Notes under the pieces: model-generated
What the model saw: only the letters and a program-made list of their open reading frames with translations
What the model was told of the DNA's origin: nothing
Database searches by the model: none
Program-made: the position numbers and the translations under genes
Shown here: piece after piece, positions 54,886 to 63,066 of the stretch
Position numbering within the stretch: the first letter of the stretch is position 1
Layout: every line of letters begins with the position of its first letter
DNA from: Nitrospira defluvii
GTDB taxonomy: Bacteria > Nitrospirota > Nitrospiria > Nitrospirales > Nitrospiraceae
NCBI RefSeq assembly: GCF_905220995.1
Contig: NZ_CAJNBJ010000002.1
Coordinates: 186,001-250,000, forward strand
DNA length: 64,000 nucleotides
Direction: 5' to 3'

Positions 54886-57024
54886 TCAGAATCCGCTTTC
54901 TCGAACCAAGACGGCTGCCACCCGATCCCAGATCCGCCCGGCGAGACTGCGGTGCGGCCCCGTGACTAGGGCCTGCCCCGTGACGGCATGCTGCAGGGGC
55001 TCATCGTGATCTTGCACCTCGAACTCCACCCGGTACACAGACTGTTCGGCCTGGAGTCGTCCCCGAACATCTTTCCGGACGGGGACCTCCCCACCATAAA
55101 TCGAGGCGAAATAGGGAACCGACACATCGTGCTCATCGAGATCCCTGATGGCGAGCACCCGCGCCTGCCTCGTGCTACGCGTCAAATCATCAGGAATGAA
55201 CCGTGCTTCCTGCCCAGGCGCAAGAAACCGGACATCCTCGACAGATGCCAGCGCGGTAAGATGCGCGTGAAGCGGATCGACGAGATAGGCAACCGGCAGG
55301 TCGGCGTTGATCCATCGACCGGGGTAAAGCGACTCCGCACGGTCCGCCACAACCCCCGCGATCGGCGCGCGCAGCAGGAAATCCTCTTGCCGCTCGATCA
55401 TGCCCTCAAGTTCCGCCTGCTTGGCGCTCAGCGCCTCGCGGATCACCAACCTCTGCGCACGATCGTCGGCGTTGCCGGCTTGGCGCTGCGTCCGGAGGTC
55501 CAGTCGCGCCAGGTGGATCTGAGCGGCTTTAACTGCCTTGATCAGTTCCGGGCTTTCCATGACCAGCAACGTCTCGCCCTCCTGCACGAATTGCCCGGGG
55601 CGTGCGCTCACCGAGACGATCCGTCCAGGAGCGGGCATATAGACCGTGGCATACGTGGCCGATTGCAACACCGCAGGAATCGAGATACGACCGCCCCAGG
55701 GAATGCACAGCAACAGGATGCCGGTCGTCAGGATCGCCATCGTCAACGCCGACCGCCGGGTCGAGGCATACACAGTTCGACGAGTCCACCAGGCTTCCAA
55801 CTCGCGCCAGACCGGAAGGCAGACAAAAAACAGGATCTCCACGAGAAACAAGGCTATCCCGAGTAGTTTGAAGGAGTAGTGGTACACCATGATCGCGATG
55901 CCGGTGAACAGCACGATCCGATAACTCCACACAGCCCAGGCATAGGCCACGAGACTGTTTCGCCTCGACGTTCCGACCATCTCCGGCGGCGCGGCCCCAG
56001 GAGCAAAGAGCAATTCCCGCAGGCGCCACTGACCGAAGGCAAACGCACGATCCTGGAGATTTGCTACTCCCAATCCGTCGGCCAGCAAGTAGTAGCCGTC
56101 GAATCGCATTAACGGGTTGAGATTGACCGACAGACTCATGATCCAGCTCGTCGTGGCCACGACGAACGCCAGGCTGCGCACGGTTCCGTCCGGCAAAAAA
56201 GACCACAGCACCGTCGCCACGGCAGCCAAGCCCAGTTCCGCCAGTACCCCTGCAGCCGCCACGGCCAATCGCTTTCGCTTGTCGGTCAGGCGGTACGCGT
56301 CACTCACGTCGGAGTAGAGCACCGGCATCATCACCATGAACGCCACCCCGATGGTCGGGACCCGGCATCCGAATCGCGTCGCGGTGTACGCATGGCCCAT
56401 TTCATGAACCACTTTGACGCCGCAGAGCACGGCCCCGTACATGACGGCGCCGCGCCAACTAAAGAAGTGCAGGAAGGTCGACAGAAACGTCTCCCACTGG
56501 CGACTGACGAGGAAGAGGCCGGCACAGAGCAGGAGGGCGAAGATCCAGGCCGCTGCCGCGGTATACAGGGGCGCAACCAGCGGGAGCGTCCTGCGGATGA
56601 ACGCATCCGGACGAAGCAGCGGGATCTTGATGAACAGGTAGTGATGCAACAACCACTGCCACCAGGCCTGACGGCGCGCGGCCTGCTGCTCGACATAATC
56701 TTTCGTGTGTCCGCTCGCCGATTGATCCGTCAGATTGTTCGCATAGAGAAATCGAACGAAGTCTTCGACGTCTTCAACGCCGAGACGCGAGGTGGTGTCG
56801 CGCGCGACCACCTTCACGAGCGACTCGATCGTGCCGGCACTCCATCGCTCCAGGAGCTGGTAGACCTGCCATTCGATCTGAAAATACTTATTACGGACCG
56901 GGTCGACGATCGTCCACGTGGGTACGCCTTCCGGCGACGGGGCGCCGCGGAGAAACTGGAGATTCTTGCGAAGCGGAGGAAGCGGGCGCTCCTTGAGAGA
57001 CTGGGCGGGGGTGACACCGGCCAT
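54886..57024 (-). CDS. M50 metalloprotease fused to an HlyD-like adaptor
   Basis: 712 residues. The N-terminal about 110 residues look like a small PqqD-like domain. A multipass M50 site-2 protease core follows, with HEMGH at 207-211 and the second motif NPLMRFDGYYLLAD (D309). After several more transmembrane segments, a biotinyl-lipoyl/HlyD region begins near 470: VYMPAPGRIVSVSARPGQFV, a helical hairpin, then FLLRAPIAGVVADRAESLYP and a barrel. It could cleave or process the exported DUF4347 protein inside the membrane and deliver it to an outer-membrane channel. It begins 4 bp after the stop of the GAF-HlyD gene. Processing of that client is inference. Confidence 0.85.
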   Translation of the reverse strand: MAGVTPAQSLKERPLPPLRKNLQFLRGAPSPEGVPTWTIVDPVRNKYFQIEWQVYQLLERWSAGTIESLVKVVARDTTSRLGVEDVEDFVRFLYANNLTDQSASGHTKDYVEQQAARRQAWWQWLLHHYLFIKIPLLRPDAFIRRTLPLVAPLYTAAAAWIFALLLCAGLFLVSRQWETFLSTFLHFFSWRGAVMYGAVLCGVKVVHEMGHAYTATRFGCRVPTIGVAFMVMMPVLYSDVSDAYRLTDKRKRLAVAAAGVLAELGLAAVATVLWSFLPDGTVRSLAFVVATTSWIMSLSVNLNPLMRFDGYYLLADGLGVANLQDRAFAFGQWRLRELLFAPGAAPPEMVGTSRRNSLVAYAWAVWSYRIVLFTGIAIMVYHYSFKLLGIALFLVEILFFVCLPVWRELEAWWTRRTVYASTRRSALTMAILTTGILLLCIPWGGRISIPAVLQSATYATVYMPAPGRIVSVSARPGQFVQEGETLLVMESPELIKAVKAAQIHLARLDLRTQRQAGNADDRAQRLVIREALSAKQAELEGMIERQEDFLLRAPIAGVVADRAESLYPGRWINADLPVAYLVDPLHAHLTALASVEDVRFLAPGQEARFIPDDLTRSTRQARVLAIRDLDEHDVSVPYFASIYGGEVPVRKDVRGRLQAEQSVYRVEFEVQDHDEPLQHAVTGQALVTGPHRSLAGRIWDRVAAVLVRESGF

Positions 57025-57027
57025 ACG

Positions 57028-58398
57028 TTACAACCCCACGAGTTGGCGGAGCGCGGCAAACGGACGACGGAACAACAGGAACGCCAGCGGCCCTTGTTCA
57101 CCATACACCTTGGCCGATCCCTGCCACCCGATGCGGATGCGAGGATCGACGCGGGAAAGATCTGCCATGACCCGATAGGCCAAGATATCCCCCGGCAAGA
57201 CCTCGGCGTGATAACTGGTCCGACGCACCGCGCCCGGAAACGATTCCAAGGGCAGCGCATCAAAAAAGGCGACGACGTCCCCGCCTTCCCGCAACAACAG
57301 CGCGTCGCTGACGGGGAGATCGATGCGGAGCTCGATGCGCCGTGGATCAGCGATTTCCATGATTCGCTCACCGACCGACACCGGTTTCCCGATCCAGTCC
57401 GACTTGTCCGTATAGAGGAGCAAGCCCGCTTGAGGCGCCCGGACCTCGATCTGTCGAAGCATCTCCTGGGCATACTCAAGTTCCGTCTCCTTGAGCGAGA
57501 CTTCCGCAGCCTTCAGCGGCACCTCCGCCTTGCGCGCCGGATCGCCGAACCCGGACTGGATCGCCTGGGCCTGTTCGGCCCTGGCCACCGCCAGTTGTTG
57601 CTCGGTCACCCGGAACTGGTTCCGAATATTGGTATCGTCGTACCGCAGCAGCAGACGATCCTGCTGCACCATGGTATTCGGTTCGACCACCACGTCGGCG
57701 ATCACCCCGTCCATGGGCGCACTCACGATCACCGGATCCGTCGCGACCACTTTCACCGGAGCCACGGTTGACATCCGGACCGGGAGACAGAGCAGGCCGG
57801 CGACTGCAACGGCAATCACGATCAGCGAAGGCTGCTTGAGCTTCGCCGTCCACCCGATGTGGCGAGTCGACAGGGCCTTCCACGCATAGGCGAAGCTCCC
57901 GGTCAGGCGACGCACGATCGTCACATCGTTCTCCTGCCAAGGACTCTCCCGCTCGATCCACAATCCTCCCAGAATCGTGTCGTCGGGATGCTTCAGGGGA
58001 CACCAGAGCACGTGGCCGTGGACGAATTCCTGCCATCCGGCACGCAGGGATTCCGGTATGGCCTCCTGCTCGAGCACGATCGGCGCATCCCCCGGCTGCG
58101 CATGCCGCACGGCCTGCACGACCTCTTCCAGCCAGACCATCATGGGGGCATCGCGATCGATCACCGCCACGCTCGATGCCGTGACGGCCCGATAGGGAGT
58201 GTCCTCCGAATCGGTGGCGCTCAGGAGAATCGCCTGCTCATAGGGAACCAACCGGCGGGTTTCATTGACTGCGACGAACTGCAATTCCTCCAACGTCGTC
58301 GCCGCGCGCACCTGCGCTTCGAGGTACGTCAACGTCGCCAGATGGATCAGGGTCGCAATTTCCCGGGCTGTTGGTTCCGCAGTGGTGGTCGCCTGCAC
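57028..58398 (-). CDS. GAF-HlyD fusion membrane adaptor
   Basis: 456 residues. The first about 175 residues form a GAF-like domain (ELQFVAVNETRRLVPYEQAI, HVLWCPLKHPDDTILGGLWI). One transmembrane segment follows at about 190-207. The rest is an HlyD-type adaptor: VIVSAPMDGVIADVVVEPNT, a long helical hairpin, APQAGLLLYTDKSDWIGKPV and a C-terminal barrel. A cytoplasmic ligand-sensing domain attached to a periplasmic adaptor is unusual. It is placed between a classical HlyD-like gene and the M50-HlyD gene with 3-bp spacings, so it is a fixed part of the operon. Confidence 0.85.
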   Translation of the reverse strand: MQATTTAEPTAREIATLIHLATLTYLEAQVRAATTLEELQFVAVNETRRLVPYEQAILLSATDSEDTPYRAVTASSVAVIDRDAPMMVWLEEVVQAVRHAQPGDAPIVLEQEAIPESLRAGWQEFVHGHVLWCPLKHPDDTILGGLWIERESPWQENDVTIVRRLTGSFAYAWKALSTRHIGWTAKLKQPSLIVIAVAVAGLLCLPVRMSTVAPVKVVATDPVIVSAPMDGVIADVVVEPNTMVQQDRLLLRYDDTNIRNQFRVTEQQLAVARAEQAQAIQSGFGDPARKAEVPLKAAEVSLKETELEYAQEMLRQIEVRAPQAGLLLYTDKSDWIGKPVSVGERIMEIADPRRIELRIDLPVSDALLLREGGDVVAFFDALPLESFPGAVRRTSYHAEVLPGDILAYRVMADLSRVDPRIRIGWQGSAKVYGEQGPLAFLLFRRPFAALRQLVGL

Positions 58399-58401
58399 GA
58401 T

Positions 58402-59193
58402 CTACTCTCCCTTAGGCTGACCCGCAGCGAATTGAGCGGACCCGCTCATCCCTGCGAGAATATCAGCCGGCAACCGGTCGAAGGTCCCGACAATCTTGAT
58501 GGTCTGACTGGCCGGATCGACGTTGGCGCCGATCTCTTTGATCGTCGCCGGATATCCATGCTGAGTTTCGTCGACCATGAACGTAAACGGCGCCTTGCGT
58601 CGCAACCAGGCCAATGCGGACGAAGGCACCACGAGCTCGATTTCCAGACTCGTATCGTCCAATACGCTCACCAGCTTGTCGTTCGGGAACACATTTTCAT
58701 ACTCATTGACCATCACACCGACGACGCGTCCGGCAAAGGGGGCCGTGATATGGCATCCCTTCACATTGACCTCGGCCACCTTGATGGCCGCGGCTGCCTT
58801 CTTCTCTTCCGCCTCGGAGATCTGAAGATCCAGCGTACTGACGGCATTGAGGGTCATGAGCGAGCGGTTGTTCTGCGCCGTTTTGTCCTTCGCTTCATGC
58901 TCGGCTTTCGCTGCCGCGAGTTCGGCCTTGTACTTCTCGCAGTCAAGCTGGACCAACACCTTTCCTTTCTCGAACCGTTGACCTTCCTTGAAGGGAACCT
59001 GGCTGATCCGGCCTTGAACCTGTGCATACAACACGGCCTGGGCGGCCGCCTTCACGATCCCCCGGATTACGCTCTTGTCCGACCGCACCACCTGCAACGG
59101 ACGTTCCCCCTTCGCCTCGCTCACGGAGGTCGCGAGTCCCACCCCTCCCAACGCCAGCAGCGCTATCGCACTATGGAACCACGGCTGTCGCAT
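58402..59193 (-). CDS. HlyD-like periplasmic adaptor
   Basis: 263 residues from ATG 59193; the start overlaps the end of the tolC-like gene by 23 bp. A signal peptide (LLALGGVGLATSVSEA) is followed by the barrel-sandwich (AVLYAQVQGRISQVPFKEGQ, CHITAPFAGRVVGVMVNEYE) with a coiled-coil hairpin between (KAELAAAKAEHEAKDKTAQN) and a C-terminal beta-barrel. It is short for an RND adaptor. No RND or ABC inner-membrane pump is beside it; instead two other adaptor proteins follow, so it probably joins them to the TolC channel. Confidence 0.82.
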   Translation of the reverse strand: MRQPWFHSAIALLALGGVGLATSVSEAKGERPLQVVRSDKSVIRGIVKAAAQAVLYAQVQGRISQVPFKEGQRFEKGKVLVQLDCEKYKAELAAAKAEHEAKDKTAQNNRSLMTLNAVSTLDLQISEAEEKKAAAAIKVAEVNVKGCHITAPFAGRVVGVMVNEYENVFPNDKLVSVLDDTSLEIELVVPSSALAWLRRKAPFTFMVDETQHGYPATIKEIGANVDPASQTIKIVGTFDRLPADILAGMSGSAQFAAGQPKGE

Positions 59194-60700
59194 CGTTCTG
59201 CCTTTCTCCAGAGGGTCTGGAAACGCCGCCGGGCATCGGTTCCCACAGCTGCCGTAATGAATCCGCCAGGCCGGAGAGCGTCTGCTCCGGGCCGGACGGT
59301 GGAACCGCCTCCTCGCCGACTGCCGACCGGAGGGTGGCATACGCCGTCTCGACGCCCGCTTGCGCCACGTCCAGCCTGACTTCTGCGAGAATCTGGTTGA
59401 CCTGCTCCCGCAATAACACCAGTTCGCTCGTGCTATTGGTAATCCACAGACTATGGGTGTGCTCGACGATCGCCTGTTGCGTTTCCTGATAGGTGCGGGC
59501 ATTGCCCAGTTCGTCTTTGGCCAACATGAACTGCGCCGCCCCCACATGCACTTCCGTCAACACGGTCATCGTCAGCGCCAAACTCTGGGCGTCGAGCACC
59601 GCCCGTTGTGCCTCAATTGCCTTATACTTGGCCGGGACTCTGAAGACCCCCATGAGGTTCCAACTGACTTGGGCCGCATAATTCAGCCAGTTTTGATAGA
59701 GGAAGAAGGAATTCGAGTTGTAATACCCGCCGAACTGCAATTTCATGCTGGGGAACAGCTCCAGCAGCGTCGCTTTGGCTTCTTTCGCGTTGATCCGCTT
59801 TTGATAATCGATCGTCCGTAACTCCGGTCGGAACGTCAACGCCTGTTGCTCCAGGCTTTCCGCATCGAGGTTGTCGATCAACGGGGCGGCAGGACGAGAG
59901 GGCTGCTGCACCTCGAACGAGACCCCGGGAGGAAGGCCCATCAATGACGCAAGCTGGATCTTGGCCGTGCTGAGTTCGCGAAGAAGCTTTTGCACTTCCC
60001 GCTGAATGTTCAGCATGTCCCTGCGGTAGTTCAGCGGCGTGAGCGGCGCTTGGAGTTTGCGTTGCACGATCGCCTGGCTTTGACTCAAGGCCTTGTCGAT
60101 CATGCCGTCGAGCTGCCGCACTTGCGGCAACAGTCGTTCGGCGCTGACCGCCCGCCAGTAGGCATTCCGCACATCCTGCAACAGGCGAACGGCAATCCGG
60201 CGGCGTTCTTCCTCCGCGATCAGCATATTGTCGCCGGCCTGCTTGGCACGGATGTAGGACAGTCCAAAATCCAACACGTCCCAACTGAGAGACAGATTCC
60301 CGCTGAACACATTCTTATCCATCGAGGTAAAGGGTTCGAGAATCGGACGACCGTCCACCAGCGATTGGGCACCGCCGCCGGCGAAATTGTTTCGCCCGTC
60401 GAACCCCGCATTCACCGCCACTTGCGGGAGCAGACTGTAATGCGCCACGTTGAGTTGCTGATGCGCCAAGGCAGACTGCATGGCCTTGACCTTCGCATCG
60501 AGGTTGTAGCGGAGAGCCCTGGCCGTCGCCTCATAGAAATCGATCGGCTTCTCGATCGGTTCCTGCTCCTGTACAATCGCCAGGAGATCCTGGCTGACAC
60601 GCCCTTGAATCTCTTCTTTTGTCACGGGGCTGGGGGTGACCATACAACCGGTCACCAACAACAGAGCCGTCGCACCGCACCACACACGATACACAATCAT
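59171..60700 (-). CDS. TolC-family outer-membrane lipoprotein
   Basis: 509 residues from ATG 60700; an ATG at 60709 is an alternative. A lipobox (LLLVTGCMV) is present, as in the OprM/CusC type. Two TolC halves with long coiled-coil helices are clear, for example EATARALRYNLDAKVKAMQS and DAQSLALTMTVLTEVHVGAA. This should be the outer-membrane channel and first gene of the secretion operon. A perfect 8-bp inverted repeat lies 171 bp upstream in the divergent region. A trimer with the three adaptors downstream is inferred. Confidence 0.85.
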   Translation of the reverse strand: MIVYRVWCGATALLLVTGCMVTPSPVTKEEIQGRVSQDLLAIVQEQEPIEKPIDFYEATARALRYNLDAKVKAMQSALAHQQLNVAHYSLLPQVAVNAGFDGRNNFAGGGAQSLVDGRPILEPFTSMDKNVFSGNLSLSWDVLDFGLSYIRAKQAGDNMLIAEEERRRIAVRLLQDVRNAYWRAVSAERLLPQVRQLDGMIDKALSQSQAIVQRKLQAPLTPLNYRRDMLNIQREVQKLLRELSTAKIQLASLMGLPPGVSFEVQQPSRPAAPLIDNLDAESLEQQALTFRPELRTIDYQKRINAKEAKATLLELFPSMKLQFGGYYNSNSFFLYQNWLNYAAQVSWNLMGVFRVPAKYKAIEAQRAVLDAQSLALTMTVLTEVHVGAAQFMLAKDELGNARTYQETQQAIVEHTHSLWITNSTSELVLLREQVNQILAEVRLDVAQAGVETAYATLRSAVGEEAVPPSGPEQTLSGLADSLRQLWEPMPGGVSRPSGERQNDATAVVP

Positions 60701-61019
60701 GCCCCTCATCTCTCCCACTACGCGGGCTTCCACGTAGGAATACGGCTGACAAAACTCCCCTTCAGGCCGTACCATCGGTCACAGTGGAGAGAAACTTAAG
60801 CGAACGAACAGGAAGGACCAAGACGACAAGGGAGAAATCACTCAGGATCTGAACGACTTGGTGTGAGGATCTGTCATTAAAACGACCTGAATGACAGCGA
60901 GACCCATCACGGAGACTGCCGGGTTTCCACTTACGGATGCACCCATTGACCTGCCTTCCGCACACCCAGTATTCTGCGACCGGGACAGATACCGGACACG
61001 CAACCCTGGTGAGGACTGC
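60701..61019. other. divergent regulatory region with inverted repeat, no gene
   Basis: 319 bp between the tolC-like gene (minus) and the hypothetical gene at 61020 (plus). No coding sequence is supported. It contains the inverted repeat at 60871-60897 and should hold the promoter of the secretion operon. Confidence 0.5.
60871..60897. promoter_or_regulatory. CTGTCATT/AATGACAG inverted repeat upstream of the secretion operon
   Basis: Perfect 8-bp arms 60871-60878 and 60890-60897, separated by 11 bases. Around it, GAACGACTTG and AAACGACCTG form an imperfect direct repeat. It lies 171 bp upstream of the tolC-like start and 123 bp upstream of the divergent gene. A candidate operator. Confidence 0.45.
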
Positions 61020-61442
61020 ATGCAATTCGACGCCGCGTTAGCCGCGCAAGAGACATTACAGGAAGCGGAATCCGAGCTTGGTGCCGACTGGGACGAAGCC
61101 GCTGAACTCGAAGAGACCTTTTCTTCCAACGCCGGCGCCACGGCCAGGGATGCCTACGAGCAACTCCTTGCGCTGGCCGCCCGCCACCCCAACGCGCACC
61201 GGTTTCAGGCCTTTTGCATTTACATTACCTGGCAACAAGTGACCGAGGAAACGATTGCCCGTCATTTTCAAACCGGCATGACCCTCGCCCAGACTTACCT
61301 GGCCTCGCCGGAGGGGAAGGATCCAAGACACCTTGCCTGTGTCGCCGAATTGCTCGACTCGTTTCGCGCAGGCTTGGGACTGGACGAAGAGGACGACATC
61401 GTGGTGGAATTTCGCAAAGACACGCCCAAAGGTGGCGACTGA
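61020..61442 (+). CDS. hypothetical acidic protein
   Basis: 140 residues from ATG 61020 (GAGG upstream). Mostly helical and acidic, with AAQETLQEAESELGADWDEA and later LACVAELLDSFRAGLGLDEE. Helical stretches resemble TPR-adaptor or scaffold chains (HRFQAFCIYITWQQVTEETI). No named family. It precedes the TPR gene by 95 bp on the same strand. Confidence 0.55.
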   Translation: MQFDAALAAQETLQEAESELGADWDEAAELEETFSSNAGATARDAYEQLLALAARHPNAHRFQAFCIYITWQQVTEETIARHFQTGMTLAQTYLASPEGKDPRHLACVAELLDSFRAGLGLDEEDDIVVEFRKDTPKGGD

Positions 61443-61537
61443 CCCAAGCGTGAAACGTCACTCGTGAAACGTGAAGCGTTTCAGAATCGAGATACCCACG
61501 ACGAGAGACGAACGACGATTCCAAGACATCCGGAACA

Positions 61538-62305
61538 ATGGCTGAAAACGATAAACATCGCGCCCGCATTTTTCTTCACAGAGGCGATCTCGTCCAGGCG
61601 CGGGCCGCCTGGGAAGCCGCGGTCAAAGATGACCGCCGCACGGGAACGCCACGCGAACTCTCCAATAGTCTCGGCAATCTGGGCAACACCCTGGCCCTGG
61701 CCGGCCTGTTTGAGGAGGCCGACGCCTGTTATAAGGAAGTGCTCGCCATCCAACGGGATGAGCGTGACCCGCATGCCATTGCCCACACGCTCGTGAACCT
61801 CGGTAACTTGTATATCGGCGCCGACAAGCCGGAGAAAGCGCGTCCCTACTACCTGGAAGCACTCGACCTGCTGAAACCGCTCAACGATCATCGCGCATTG
61901 GGCATCCTGTACCACAACCTAGCCATGGACGAAGCGCGTCGGCAGCATTGGAACGAATCCCTACGGCTGTTCACCCAGGCGCTGGATGCCCATCGTATCG
62001 TCGGGAACGAAGAGGGGTTGGCCGGCACCTACAGCCAGATGGGAAAAATGTTTCTGGACAGTGGGCAATCTGTGGAAGCAGAACGCTGTTTCAACAACGC
62101 CACCGAACATTTCATCAAACTCGGTAATCCGGCCGGCGAAGCAGCCGTCCTGCGGGAGCTCGCCGACCTCTACGAACGGCGGCAGGACACCGTCGCAGCC
62201 ATCCGTTGTGTGGAACGTCTGCATCACCTGGCGCTGGGAACCGGGCGCGCCCCCTCCACTGCCGATCGCGATCGACTCACAAGGCTGCGCGCCGCCCGTA
62301 GCTGA
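61538..62305 (+). CDS. TPR-repeat protein
   Basis: 255 residues of tandem tetratricopeptide repeats, at least five. Examples: ARAAWEAAVKDDRRTGTPRE, ELSNSLGNLGNTLALAGLFE, HTLVNLGNLYIGADKPEKAR, LYHNLAMDEARRQHWNESLR. TPR arrays scaffold protein-protein contacts. No signal peptide. A smaller TPR gene follows; together they may form a scaffold set. The start ATG at 61538 has only a weak site. Confidence 0.8.
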   Translation: MAENDKHRARIFLHRGDLVQARAAWEAAVKDDRRTGTPRELSNSLGNLGNTLALAGLFEEADACYKEVLAIQRDERDPHAIAHTLVNLGNLYIGADKPEKARPYYLEALDLLKPLNDHRALGILYHNLAMDEARRQHWNESLRLFTQALDAHRIVGNEEGLAGTYSQMGKMFLDSGQSVEAERCFNNATEHFIKLGNPAGEAAVLRELADLYERRQDTVAAIRCVERLHHLALGTGRAPSTADRDRLTRLRAARS

Positions 62306-62372
62306 ACCGACAGGGGTGATGGTAGAATTTCGCGCTCTTCACCCCCGTCATGCATGCATCATAAGGAGCCCT

Positions 62373-62690
62373 ATGGATATCAGTGCATTCCGTCAAATGG
62401 TAGAGAAGAACCCGAAAGGATTCCTCGGCCGTTACGGTCTGGGAAACAAAATTCTGCAGGAAGGCGGCAGCCTGGAGGAGGCGGCGGAGCACCTCACCGT
62501 CGCCACCCAATTGGACCCCACTCACGTGGCTTCACACCTCGCCCTCGGGCGCGCGCTCGTGAAACTGGGAAAGAAAGAGGAAGCGAAACCGGTCTTGAAG
62601 GCCGGGATCGATGCCGCAGTATCCGGCCGATCCAACGGCGGCGTAGACTTGGTGCCGGAACTGCAGCAACTCCTGCGAACGCTTGAATAA
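62373..62690 (+). CDS. small TPR-like protein
   Basis: 105 residues from ATG 62373 (AAGGAG upstream). It begins MDISAFRQMVEKNPKGFLGR and has two TPR-like helical units: GNKILQEGGSLEEAAEHLTV and SHLALGRALVKLGKKEEAKP. A Gly/Ser-rich stretch and a Leu-rich C-terminus follow. It lies 67 bp after the larger TPR gene and 17 bp before the next small gene, so probably one transcript. Confidence 0.75.
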   Translation: MDISAFRQMVEKNPKGFLGRYGLGNKILQEGGSLEEAAEHLTVATQLDPTHVASHLALGRALVKLGKKEEAKPVLKAGIDAAVSGRSNGGVDLVPELQQLLRTLE

Positions 62691-62707
62691 TCCAGGGTGG
62701 AGGATCT

Positions 62708-62908
62708 ATGGATCTTGACGTAGCCAGACAACGGATCGAATCCGCAATTACCCAATACGGCCAGCATGCCGCCATGGCCATCGAATTAGTGATCAATGAA
62801 GTGCGCTCCGACATGGGCCGTGACGCCGTCAACGAGTTGATCGATGAGTTCGATTTGGAACTCATGTACAATATCGCCCCGATGGAATCGGACTTCTCAA
62901 ACAGCTGA
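62708..62908 (+). CDS. small hypothetical protein, 66 residues
   Basis: ATG 62708 preceded by GGAGG. The sequence is helical and acidic (DLDVARQRIESAITQYGQHA, AIELVINEVRSDMGRDAVNE). No family recognised. It follows the small TPR gene by 17 bp, so they are likely co-translated. Confidence 0.6.
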   Translation: MDLDVARQRIESAITQYGQHAAMAIELVINEVRSDMGRDAVNELIDEFDLELMYNIAPMESDFSNS

Positions 62909-63066
62909 ACCAGGATGGAGCTGATTCGCACAGCTCTTCGAGGGTGCTCAAAACGGCCCTCCGACGAGGCCGCAGCCGAGGAAGCCTCAGATGCGTACGT
63001 GCAGAGGCATGTTGAGGGACATTGCGTGTCGAGAACGAGGGTGAAGGGCTTGTTCGGCATCCCGCC

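Noticed and set aside
57859-59379. Long plus-strand open frame (506 codons) opposite the adaptor genes
   Set aside because: It crosses three real minus-strand genes and has no recognised domain.
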